NCBI RefSeq assembly: GCF_000963945.1
Contig: NZ_BAMW01000006.1
Location: forward strand, 1 to 64,000
Source of the DNA: Acetobacter indonesiensis
GTDB taxonomy: Bacteria > Pseudomonadota > Alphaproteobacteria > Acetobacterales > Acetobacteraceae
Length of the DNA: 64,000 nt
Direction of reading: 5' to 3'
Shown piece by piece: positions 1 to 8,224 of the stretch. The notes beneath the pieces were generated by a model. The model saw nothing but the letters and a program-made list of their open reading frames with translations. It searched no databases and was not told the origin of the DNA. Position numbers and translations under genes: made by a program. How positions within the stretch are numbered: position 1 is the first letter of the stretch; each line of letters begins with the position of its first letter.

Positions 1-38
1 GCTGTTTGCCGTTTTTCATTACCACACAAAGTGGCTGG

Positions 39-1073
39 TTAACTCTGTGTCTGAAGTTGTGACTGTTGAACCGCTGCCGGAGCCGCAGGCCAGAAGGCTT
101 CCGCAATTTCAGAGTGAATGAGCGATAATTGAGTCTGAATCCACGTCATATATTCGTGCAGGCCACGGATAATCATTTCATCGGCGGTCTGTTCCAGTAA
201 CGTGACGCGAAGTTCTGCAATGCGCTCCTGAATAGGGCCGCATTGACGTCGCATGCTTCTATGGCCGGAAAGAGCCGCTACTGTGGCATCAAGCTGGCTC
301 AAGTTGATGGCCAGAGAGCGGGGAAAGCCCTCATTCTTCAACAGGAAACCCACCACATTTGCGGGGGTGGTGGTTACGGGTTGAAGGCGGCGGAAGGCAT
401 GATAGGCTGCCGCAGACCGCAGAACCGACGCCCATTGGCTGATATCAATATCAGACCCGACCTTTTCGCCCTGGGGTAGAAGAGTGTGGTAGCGAATATC
501 AATCAGCCGCGTAATCTGGTCGCTTCGTTCCAGATGCTTGCCCAGCAGATAAAACAGCCACGCCTGATCGCGATAGAGCGTGCCCTCCGTAATGCCAAAA
601 TGGGTCTGGCAATCCTGCTTCAGGCGGTTGCAGATGCTCGAAAGGCTGTTCAACCGAATGTCAGCCAATTCCAGGTCAAGCACCCAACGCGTGAAGACGT
701 TCAGATGCATCCACATTTCAGTGGAAATCAGCGGCCGGACGTTGCGGGCATTTTCCCGCACCGCATGTGCCATGGCCTTGATGGAGTTCGGGTTGGCGCG
801 TTCCGTCACATAGAAGGCAATAACGTCTTCTTCCGTGGCGCTGTCATGCAGGCTGAAAAATGTGGCTTCATCCGAATTCAACTGGATGATGGAATCCCAC
901 CCAGTCTGACCGTCAGGCCCGCGTACAAAGGCCTCGGTCACCTCCATCAGGCGGGCCAGATTTTCAATCCGCTCCATATAGCGAGCCAGCCACATCATGC
1001 TTTCCGCATAACGGGACAGAAGGTTGTTCAGCCCCGGCAGCATGGAAGAAAGAGTAAAGGTTTCCTGCGTCAT
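39..1073 (-). CDS. Alpha-E domain protein (DUF403)
   Basis: 344-residue, largely helical protein of the alpha-E family. The early motif LSRYAESMMWLARYMERIEN is the family signature, and a second helical repeat follows in the C-terminal half. The family has no proven enzymatic activity; it is known mainly from its fixed association with circularly permuted ATP-grasp ligases and transglutaminase-like proteins, and a role in peptide ligation or modification is an inference from that context. I chose the ATG at 1073 because it forms an ATGA overlap with the stop of the upstream ATP-grasp gene, which implies translational coupling; an alternative start five codons upstream lies inside that gene. 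The family call is secure, the function is unknown. Confidence 0.9.
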   Translation of the reverse strand: MTQETFTLSSMLPGLNNLLSRYAESMMWLARYMERIENLARLMEVTEAFVRGPDGQTGWDSIIQLNSDEATFFSLHDSATEEDVIAFYVTERANPNSIKAMAHAVRENARNVRPLISTEMWMHLNVFTRWVLDLELADIRLNSLSSICNRLKQDCQTHFGITEGTLYRDQAWLFYLLGKHLERSDQITRLIDIRYHTLLPQGEKVGSDIDISQWASVLRSAAAYHAFRRLQPVTTTPANVVGFLLKNEGFPRSLAINLSQLDATVAALSGHRSMRRQCGPIQERIAELRVTLLEQTADEMIIRGLHEYMTWIQTQLSLIHSEIAEAFWPAAPAAVQQSQLQTQS

Positions 1074-2542
1074 GATGTCAGCACCCATGTATCTTTAGAC
1101 CCACCACCCTGAGAGGAATTGACCACCAGAGAGCCCTTGCGCAAGGCGACGCGCGACAGGCCGCCAGGCAGCACCCAGGTTGATTTTCCGGTCAGGGCAA
1201 AGGGGCGTAAATCAACGTGACGTGCTTCCACCCCGTTTTCACACAGCGTGGGAGATACAGAAAGGTTGATGACTGGCTGGCTGATATAGTTTGTCGGGTT
1301 TTCTTGCAGGCGGTTTCTGAAATCTTCCAGTTCAGCCTTGCTGGCATGGGGGCCAATCAGCAGGCCGTAGCCACCGGATTCCCCAACGGGTTTGATAACC
1401 AGTTTGTCCATGTTTGCTAAGGTATAGGCCAGCCCTTCAGGCTCTGCGCAGATATGGGTTTCAACGCTGTCCAGAATAGGGTCTTCACCCAGATAGTAGC
1501 GAATGATGCGCGGCATATAGGCATAGACGGCTTTATCATCCGCAACACCCGTGCCCAGCGCGTTGGCAATGGTGACGTTGCCACGCCGATAGGATTCTAC
1601 CAGTCCGGGCACACCCAGCATGCTTTCGGGGTTGAACACCAGTGGATCGAGAAAATCATCATTCAGGCGACGGTATATGGCGTGGACAGGCCGCAACCCC
1701 GCAACGGTGCGCATGTAAACCCGGTGGTTTTCAACAACCAGATCTTTGCCCTCTACCAGAGGCACACCCATCTCACGCGCCAGAAAGACGTGTTCAAAAT
1801 ACGCTGAATTATAAATGCCCGGTGAAAGCAGAACCACTTGCGGGTCTGTTACGCCTTCTGGCGCAACATCACACAGGCTCTGGTGCAGGCGCAGGCCGTA
1901 TTCATCGACTGACCTCAGCGCCATGCCTGATGCCAGATCAGGCATCAGACGCAGCATCATATGCCTGTTTTCAATGACGTAAGAGACACCAGAGGGTGTG
2001 CGGGCATTGTCTTCAAGCACCAGAAAGCGGCCATTCTGGTCACGGATCAGGTCTGTGCCATTGATATGCACATACACGCCACCCGGCACATCCAACCCCA
2101 CCATGGCTGAACAGTAATTGGGATTATTCAACACCAGATCAGCAGGGATAATGCCGTCACGCAGAATGGCGCGGTCATGATAGATATCGTGCAGGAAAAG
2201 GTTGATTGCCTTGACGCGCTGCTGCACACCGCGTTCCACATGGTCCCATTCCTGTGCGGTCAACACGCGGGGAATGACATCAAACGGCAGAATACGGTCA
2301 ATCGCTTCCTTGTCCGAATAAACGGTGAAGGTGATGCCCAAACGGTAAAGCTGGGCTTCGACCGCTGCGGCTCTATGGCGCAGTTCCGCCAGATCATAGC
2401 CTTTCAGCCGATTGTAAATCTGGTTCAGGCTGGGCGGGGCCGTGTCTTTGCGGTTTAACAGTTCGCAAAAGAAATCTGGAACTATGTAGTCAGAAAAAAT
2501 GCCGTCTGCCTGAGCGGGTGCATGTGTAAGCGAGCCAGTCAT
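1070..2542 (-). CDS. Circularly permuted type 2 ATP-grasp protein
   Basis: 490-residue ATP-grasp enzyme of the circularly permuted class (DUF404/DUF407). Visible motifs are the EDNARTPSG segment at about residue 177 and the nucleotide-binding loop KPVGESGGYG at about residue 384. ATP-grasp enzymes join a carboxylate to an amine or thiol through an acyl phosphate; the substrate of this family is unknown. Start: a well-placed GGGAGG lies about 8 bases before the ATG at 2542; the reading frame stays open a further 21 codons upstream without a better ribosome site. It is the first gene of a two-gene operon with the alpha-E protein (ATGA overlap) and diverges from the transglutaminase-like gene across about 290 bases, which must hold both promoters. 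Confidence 0.92.
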   Translation of the reverse strand: MTGSLTHAPAQADGIFSDYIVPDFFCELLNRKDTAPPSLNQIYNRLKGYDLAELRHRAAAVEAQLYRLGITFTVYSDKEAIDRILPFDVIPRVLTAQEWDHVERGVQQRVKAINLFLHDIYHDRAILRDGIIPADLVLNNPNYCSAMVGLDVPGGVYVHINGTDLIRDQNGRFLVLEDNARTPSGVSYVIENRHMMLRLMPDLASGMALRSVDEYGLRLHQSLCDVAPEGVTDPQVVLLSPGIYNSAYFEHVFLAREMGVPLVEGKDLVVENHRVYMRTVAGLRPVHAIYRRLNDDFLDPLVFNPESMLGVPGLVESYRRGNVTIANALGTGVADDKAVYAYMPRIIRYYLGEDPILDSVETHICAEPEGLAYTLANMDKLVIKPVGESGGYGLLIGPHASKAELEDFRNRLQENPTNYISQPVINLSVSPTLCENGVEARHVDLRPFALTGKSTWVLPGGLSRVALRKGSLVVNSSQGGGSKDTWVLTS

Positions 2543-2833
2543 CCCTGCCTCCCGATCCTGTTTCTGGCAGACGGCGTGTATGGACAAGACCCACACAGGC
2601 AGCACGCCAGTTCGTTACGATTGATTACTAACGGAGCAAGAATTCGCAGCTTTGCCAAGCGTCAAAACCACTATTCGTTATTTTTTCGAATCAGAATAGG
2701 AAGGGGTGTTGCTGTACCAGATAATCCTGTTACCGTAACGTCCTTCATCTTTTTCTGATTGTTGCGTCGTTCCGAACAACAAGGCACAGAAAACGCACCG
2801 CAAGGCATATAAGGGGTATTCAGGCCTACAATC

Positions 2834-3826
2834 ATGAGTTCACACGTCATGCTGAGTCATCACACCCGGTATCAGTATGACCGCCCGGTGTTTCTCGGCC
2901 CGCAAACCATCAGACTGCGCCCGGTGGCTACGTCCAAAACGCCAGTGCGTGCCTATGCGCTGCGTATTGCCCCACCCTATTCGCAGCAGACGTGGCAGCG
3001 CGATGTGTACGGGAATGATGTGGCACAGGTCGTGTTCGCTGAACGCGTGACGCATTTTGATATCACGGTGCAGCTTGAGGCCGACCTCGCGCCCCGCAAC
3101 CCGTTTGATTTTGTTCTGACACCTGATGTTGCCCAGTGGGTTTCTCCTGCTGACCGAAATAGCGCGAGTGGTTGTGCGGGCATGCAGCAGAGTCTGGGTG
3201 GGGTGACACAAAGCATGAAGATGGCCCATGCCGCTAACGTGCCATTTAGGCAGCCGTTCTATCAGGCCATGCCTGATGCCGCAGAGTTGTCAGACTACTG
3301 GCAGAGCGCAGCACTCGGCCCGACCGTACGAGCCTTTGTGCAAGAGTGGGCGCAGAAGGCCCCGGCAGATACGCTTGAAATGCTGGTGGCGCTGAACCGG
3401 GCCATTGCCGCGCAGATTGGCTATCAGGTCCGGTTAGAGCCCGGTATCTGGAGCCCGGAAGAAACCTTGTCTCGGGGCACAGGCTCGTGCCGGGATAGTG
3501 CGTGGCTGTTGATTGCCATTTTGCGGCATCTGGGTTTTGCCGCCCGTTTTGTCTCAGGTTACCTTGTGCAAGCCACCCGTAATGCTGTGGGTGAGGAAGT
3601 GCTGACGTGTGATCTGCATGCATGGGCTGAAACATTTCTGCCCAGTGCTGGATGGGTTGGGTTTGACACAACATCGGGCCTCCTGACAGCGCAGGGGCAC
3701 GTGCCGTTAGCGGCAACACCCCAGCCCGAGCACGCTGCCCCGGTGTCAGGCCTGCTTGACCAGTGTCAGGCCGTGTTTGACGTTAGTATGCAAGCACAGC
3801 GTTTATTTATAAATGCGGACTGCTGA
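2834..3826 (+). CDS. Transglutaminase-like cysteine protein
   Basis: 330-residue cytoplasmic protein with the bacterial transglutaminase N-terminal beta domain (about residues 1-85) and a transglutaminase-like core. The catalytic triad can be read: Cys219 in GTGSCRDSAW, His262 in DLHAWAE and Asp278 in GFDTTS. Members of this fold cleave or transfer peptide amide bonds. Together with the divergent alpha-E and ATP-grasp genes it forms the conserved three-part set predicted to make and trim or transfer a peptide; this role is inferred from neighbourhood studies of the families and has not been shown here. No signal peptide is visible. Followed after 52 bases by the metallopeptidase gene on the same strand, so co-transcription is likely. 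Confidence 0.9.
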   Translation: MSSHVMLSHHTRYQYDRPVFLGPQTIRLRPVATSKTPVRAYALRIAPPYSQQTWQRDVYGNDVAQVVFAERVTHFDITVQLEADLAPRNPFDFVLTPDVAQWVSPADRNSASGCAGMQQSLGGVTQSMKMAHAANVPFRQPFYQAMPDAAELSDYWQSAALGPTVRAFVQEWAQKAPADTLEMLVALNRAIAAQIGYQVRLEPGIWSPEETLSRGTGSCRDSAWLLIAILRHLGFAARFVSGYLVQATRNAVGEEVLTCDLHAWAETFLPSAGWVGFDTTSGLLTAQGHVPLAATPQPEHAAPVSGLLDQCQAVFDVSMQAQRLFINADC

Positions 3827-3878
3827 CGCACCGTTTTTCTGTTGCTCTTTTTAGTCTTGGCGCAGACAGTGCTGACGT

Positions 3879-4961
3879 ATGAGGATTTTTACCTGTCAGT
3901 CCTGCCAACAGATCGTGTTTTTTGAAAATACTGTCTGTGAACGCTGTCACCATACTTTGGGCTATCTGCCCGGCATGTTTGCCCTGACAGCGCTAGACCC
4001 GTTGCCAAACGGCTTATGGCGGCCACTGGCGCAACAGGTGCGCCGGGCCGAACTGGCGTTCTGCGCCAATCATGCTCACGGTGTCTGTAACTGGCTGACC
4101 GCGGCCACCCATACAGACAAACCTGCTTTCTGTGTGGCGTGTCAGTTCAACCGCACGATTCCCAATCTGGATAACCCGGATAATCTGGAGCGCTGGCGTA
4201 AGCTGGAAGTGGCCAAGCACAGGTTGTTCTACACCTTGCAACGGCTGAAACTGCCCATGAAAACCCGGCAGGAAGACCCCGAAAACGGTCTGGCTTTTGA
4301 TTTTCTGGATGACCCACCAAATGGGTCCGAAAATGTGCTGACGGGCCATAATAACGGTATCATCACCATTGCCGTGAAAGAGGCGGATGACGACCGGCGT
4401 GAACGTATGCGGGTTGAGATGGGAGAGTATTACCGCACGCTTCTGGGGCACTTCCGGCACGAGATTGGGCATTACTACTGGAATCTGCTGGTGCGTGACG
4501 CAGGACGCTTGGAGTCGTGCCGCGCCGTGTTTGGTGATGACAGGCAGGATTATCAGGAAGCCCTGAAAAAACACTACAGCAAACCCGCACCGGAGGGCTG
4601 GCGCGAGCAGCATGTCAGCCTTTATGCTACATCTCACCCATGGGAAGATTTTGCCGAGACATGGGCCCACTATCTGCACATTGTTTCCACGCTTGAAACC
4701 GCATGGGCCTATGGTGTGACCATTAGCCCCGGTGTTGCGGGCAGCCATAGCTCATGGCCCGACAAGCGCGGTAATCCGTACACGGACACATCGTTTGAAG
4801 ATATTATCCAGTCCTGGTTACCGCTGACCTACGCGGTCAACAGCCTGAATCGGTCTATGGGCTTGCCTGATTTCTACCCGTTTGTGCTGACCGACGGTGT
4901 GGTGAAAAAACTGTCTTACATCCACACCCTTATCCGCGAAGTGCAGGCCCTGCGGTCCTGA
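3879..4961 (+). CDS. Zinc-ribbon plus putative zinc metallopeptidase (Peptidase_Mx type)
   Basis: 360 residues. The N-terminus is a zinc ribbon (CQSCQQ followed by CERCHH, residues about 6-25), with a further cysteine group (FCVACQ) near residue 88. The C-terminal part carries HEIGHYYW at residues 194-201, an HExxH zinc-peptidase motif, with downstream acidic and His residues (EDFAETWAHYLH) that could supply the third ligand. This matches the zinc-ribbon / putative zinc-binding metallopeptidase family. No signal peptide, so probably cytosolic. It follows the transglutaminase-like gene and is probably part of the same peptide-handling set. Substrate unknown. Confidence 0.85.
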   Translation: MRIFTCQSCQQIVFFENTVCERCHHTLGYLPGMFALTALDPLPNGLWRPLAQQVRRAELAFCANHAHGVCNWLTAATHTDKPAFCVACQFNRTIPNLDNPDNLERWRKLEVAKHRLFYTLQRLKLPMKTRQEDPENGLAFDFLDDPPNGSENVLTGHNNGIITIAVKEADDDRRERMRVEMGEYYRTLLGHFRHEIGHYYWNLLVRDAGRLESCRAVFGDDRQDYQEALKKHYSKPAPEGWREQHVSLYATSHPWEDFAETWAHYLHIVSTLETAWAYGVTISPGVAGSHSSWPDKRGNPYTDTSFEDIIQSWLPLTYAVNSLNRSMGLPDFYPFVLTDGVVKKLSYIHTLIREVQALRS

Positions 4962-5007
4962 TACGGGGCCGCGACGGGTTTACATTTTGCGTTAAAGTCT
5001 GGACGTA

Positions 5008-5039
5008 TAAAACGCAAAAACGCGGCCTGAACCGCGTTT
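5008..5039 (-). terminator. Rho-independent terminator of the lytic transglycosylase gene
   Basis: Read on the minus strand: stem AAACGCGG / CCGCGTTT with a 6-base loop (5018-5039), followed by TTTTT-GCG-TTTT. It sits 27 bases past the stop at 5066. The plus-strand side has no T run, so it probably serves the minus-strand gene only. Confidence 0.75.
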
Positions 5040-5065
5040 GAACGTCGTCTGTCTGATGCTCCTGC

Positions 5066-7006
5066 TTAATGCAGGACGCGCGTAGTGATGGTGTGGGCCA
5101 GTGCCTGTTCATCCGCAAAATCCGGCCATTCATTATGAGCCAGCGTGGTGAGTGACGGCGTAGGCAGTTTCAGCTTAGAGGCGTAGATCCACAGATAAGA
5201 CAGGGCGCGATGAACGTAGTCCCGCGTTTCCATATTGGGGATCAGTTCCATAAACAGTAGAGGATCATCGGACGATGCGGCTGCCTTTTCCCACCGTGCA
5301 AGGGCAGAGGGGCCTGCATTATAGCTGGCCAGCAGGCGGATCATGTCACCACCGCGCACGGAAAGATGCGTGGTGTGGCGTGTCAGATCAGCCAGATATT
5401 GCACATAGCGCTGCCCGATTTCCAGATTCAGGCTGGGGTCATGCAAGGCCGTAGCGGCGTTTTCAAAGCGATGATTCAGGTTGGTAGCCGATGCACTGGT
5501 CACAAAATCAGCCGTCAGCGGGCGGATCTGCATCAGCCCGTGTGCGCCTGCGCCAGAGACAGCCTGCGGATCAAAATTGGATTCCAGACGGGTCAGGGCA
5601 TAAACCAGCGCCGGATCCATCGTGAAACCGTGGCGAGGTTTCAGCAGGGGCAGCGGCAGGTCATCATGTTCCTTGCCATGAGCTTCATGGGCTGCCAGTG
5701 CGTCTGACATCTCGGCCGCCAGATCGTGCAGACCTGCGGTTTCCGCTACCAACTGGAAAGAGCGGGCAAGCGTCACATCGCGCAGGTCAGGCCATGCGCG
5801 GCGAATGGTGTTTTCTGCACGTTCCTGTTCGCCCACCTGTAGCAGGGCAAACACCCGGCGGCCGACGTCAGTTGCGCCAACAGCTTCAATGTCAATTTCT
5901 GTCAGCACCGGAACTGAAGGCTGGGAAGAGGCTTCAAGCGGTGCGAAATTGATCTTGTGCGTGTGATCTTTGGTATGGGTGGTGCCAGAGGCCGGGTGCA
6001 GAATACGTTCCGCCAGCAGCCCGTAGAAGGTGCTGGGGAAGGCTTCAGCGTGTTGCAGCCACAGATGGCGGGCTCGGTCGCTGCCCTGCTTTTCATGGGC
6101 ACGGGCAGCCCAGAATGCGCAGGCTGCGCGCATTTCCGGTGTTGCGTTGCGGGCGTGGGAGCCCCGCTCAAAGAACGGTGCGGCCTGTGCATATTGTTCC
6201 TGCTGCCACAGGGCCAGCCCGGCAACAAAGCCTGCCAGCGCATTATTGCCTTTGGAGCTTTCAACCCCGGTGCGGGCAATATCAAGCGCGAAATCTGTCT
6301 CCCCCGCGTTCAACATGGCTTGAGCCGTCTCTGCCTGAAGCTGGGCAGCGTAGGCAGGGGTCATGCCGGGGGTGGCTGTAATCAGCTTCAGCGCACTATG
6401 GACGCCTTTCAGTCCCCAGCCTGTGCGTTCCCGCAGGGTGCGGTCAAGCAAGGGGTTACGCGTGAAGTCATGCGTCAACGGGTCGGCCGGGATAGTCGCG
6501 TGATCGGGTGCCAGACGCTCCCCTGCCGGAACAGGAGGCAGCGGGCCTCCGCGTTGGGGCAGGGCAGACAGTCGTGCCCAGATTGCTGCGGCATCCGCAT
6601 AGGATGGGAACGTCTTGAGCCATTCACGCAGTTCTGTGGCACCTGGATGATAGGCGGGGTTCAGATAGCGGTCAGCTTCGATGTCTCCCAACAGGGTAGA
6701 GTCTGTCAGCCGGGTTGTGCTGTTGATGGCCTCGGCAAAGGCTCCCTGACGTTGAAGCCGGAAAATAGCACGAATCTGGGTATCCAGTTCGGAGGATAGT
6801 GGCTTGGGTAGCGCAATATCATCCCCTTCCGGGAAGGCCTGCCTGGGTAGAACCATCGCCAGCTCTTCGCTGTGCGGGTCCAGCCCTGGTTCAGGCGGCT
6901 TGGCATGGGCGCGCGTCGTTACGACGGTTGCACTAGCCAACAGGGCTGCTCCGGCCATAAAGGCCCTCGCTGCGATATTGTGAGATATTTGACCTATCGC
7001 TCGCAT
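5066..7006 (-). CDS. Soluble-type lytic transglycosylase (SLT domain)
   Basis: 646-residue exported murein hydrolase that would cleave the MurNAc-GlcNAc bond to give 1,6-anhydro products. An N-terminal signal sequence is visible (hydrophobic AFMAGAALLASATVV, cleavage near AHA). A long helical, TPR-like superhelix fills residues about 60-440, as in Slt70. The SLT catalytic domain follows, with catalytic Glu475 in the RLESNFDP motif, then GAHGLMQI and a SYNAGPSAL element. Length fits the Slt70 family. Transcribed alone, with its own terminator. The AT-rich 184-base gap upstream, before the uracil-DNA glycosylase stop, probably holds its promoter. Confidence 0.92.
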   Translation of the reverse strand: MRAIGQISHNIAARAFMAGAALLASATVVTTRAHAKPPEPGLDPHSEELAMVLPRQAFPEGDDIALPKPLSSELDTQIRAIFRLQRQGAFAEAINSTTRLTDSTLLGDIEADRYLNPAYHPGATELREWLKTFPSYADAAAIWARLSALPQRGGPLPPVPAGERLAPDHATIPADPLTHDFTRNPLLDRTLRERTGWGLKGVHSALKLITATPGMTPAYAAQLQAETAQAMLNAGETDFALDIARTGVESSKGNNALAGFVAGLALWQQEQYAQAAPFFERGSHARNATPEMRAACAFWAARAHEKQGSDRARHLWLQHAEAFPSTFYGLLAERILHPASGTTHTKDHTHKINFAPLEASSQPSVPVLTEIDIEAVGATDVGRRVFALLQVGEQERAENTIRRAWPDLRDVTLARSFQLVAETAGLHDLAAEMSDALAAHEAHGKEHDDLPLPLLKPRHGFTMDPALVYALTRLESNFDPQAVSGAGAHGLMQIRPLTADFVTSASATNLNHRFENAATALHDPSLNLEIGQRYVQYLADLTRHTTHLSVRGGDMIRLLASYNAGPSALARWEKAAASSDDPLLFMELIPNMETRDYVHRALSYLWIYASKLKLPTPSLTTLAHNEWPDFADEQALAHTITTRVLH

Positions 7007-7190
7007 GGCTGGCGGGGTCTATTGCGTTCTGCTTCAAAAAGCAAGTTTACTATTTGTAAAGCACAGCATGGTCCGCTTTAGGAAACGGTAGATAGTCTGC
7101 CGTGAATAGCTGCAAAATAGTGCGAGAACTTACTGTATTTCATAAGGAAATTCTTACTGTATTCCGTCACAATTATTGTTTGTGGCAGGA

Positions 7191-8084
7191 TCATGTTCCT
7201 GCTGTCACAATCTGGTTTCCAGCATTTTCCTGTAGCGTTTGTGCAACAAGTAGCAGGTCCTGCCAGATGTCCTTCCGGGCGGTCGGGCTGGTGCGTAGTT
7301 GCAGGGGGTGCCGCATGATCAGGGCCGGCACGTCAGCAGGGTGTCCGGCTATGGGGATGGGCACCCACTTCCGGCGCGGTAACACCTTGTGCTGTTTCAT
7401 TAAAAGGCGTGCGGGCAGGCGTCCGCATAGCAACAGATATTGCGGTTCGAACAGGGCGATAGCGCGGGTCAGGAAGGGTTGGCATATCCGCAATTCAGCG
7501 TCCGTGGGGGGGCGTCCGCCTGGGGGACGCCACGGCAGGGCGGTTGCCAGCAGCAGGTCTGCACGGGCAAGCCCGATCGGGGCCAGCATCTGGTTTAGTA
7601 AATCCCCACAGAGACCGGAGAAAACAGCGCCGCTTCTATCTTCATCGGCGTCCGGGGCTTCGCCAATAATCATGAGCGGGGCGCGGTGCGGTCCCTGTGG
7701 AAAAAGAGTGTGCATGGCTGTCGTGCGCAGCGAGCATGCATCAAACTGGTCAATCGCCGTCCGCAGGGAGTCGGAGGTCGTGGCCGCGTTGGAAACAGAC
7801 TGAGCCAGCGCAATGCTTTCTGCCAGAGACGGAGGGGCTGTAGGAAGCGAGAGGGCTGGTGTTGGCCGCCGGATGTCTGGGCCGGTCTGCACAGACGGTG
7901 GTTCGACTGATTTCCGGGCAGGCGTGGCGGCTGTCTGTCGGAAGGACGGCGGCGGTGTGGGGGATGACATCGGGGCAAGCTGGGCGAGCCGGTGGTCAAG
8001 CGCGGTGTCGCCCACTGCGCAATCAATGCCCCATTCAGTATAAAGGTGAAGAAGAGACAGCGCGCCGTCCATCAGATAAACCAT
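7191..8084 (-). CDS. Uracil-DNA glycosylase, family 4-like
   Basis: 297 residues. The C-terminal ~180 residues form a uracil-DNA glycosylase superfamily domain that would excise uracil from DNA. Motif GEAPDADED (141-149) is the active-site/uracil-pocket motif and AGHPADVPALIMRHP near residue 247 is the C-terminal motif. Cys117 (ACSLR) and Cys201 (RICQP) are candidates for iron-sulfur ligands. The first ~110 residues are low-complexity and Pro/Ser/Ala-rich, as in other alphaproteobacterial members, and probably disordered. Divergent from the TPR gene at 8225. The start at 8084 has only a weak ribosome site; Met5 is an alternative. Confidence 0.87.
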   Translation of the reverse strand: MVYLMDGALSLLHLYTEWGIDCAVGDTALDHRLAQLAPMSSPTPPPSFRQTAATPARKSVEPPSVQTGPDIRRPTPALSLPTAPPSLAESIALAQSVSNAATTSDSLRTAIDQFDACSLRTTAMHTLFPQGPHRAPLMIIGEAPDADEDRSGAVFSGLCGDLLNQMLAPIGLARADLLLATALPWRPPGGRPPTDAELRICQPFLTRAIALFEPQYLLLCGRLPARLLMKQHKVLPRRKWVPIPIAGHPADVPALIMRHPLQLRTSPTARKDIWQDLLLVAQTLQENAGNQIVTAGT

Positions 8085-8224
8085 ACTGCTTGCGGGATAA
8101 TTTGGCGCTTGGCTGGTGGCAGGGTAGAGAGGTGTCCATCGTTCATGTCGTTCTCCCCAGTCGTTGCCGGAACGGGGTGCGCCCAGCGGGCCTTCGGGCC
8201 TCAGCCGCTCCTGATAGGGTCATT

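Noticed and set aside
486..1112. 208-codon plus-strand frame opposite the alpha-E gene
   Set aside because: It is the antisense of a well-conserved gene, and its sequence lacks protein-like character.
4014..4748. 244-codon minus-strand frame inside the metallopeptidase gene
   Set aside because: Antisense of a gene with an intact HExxH motif; no independent evidence.
7859..8224. 122-codon upstream extension of the TPR gene
   Set aside because: Overlaps the divergent glycosylase gene; a signal peptide starts exactly at 8225 and the upstream part reads as antisense.
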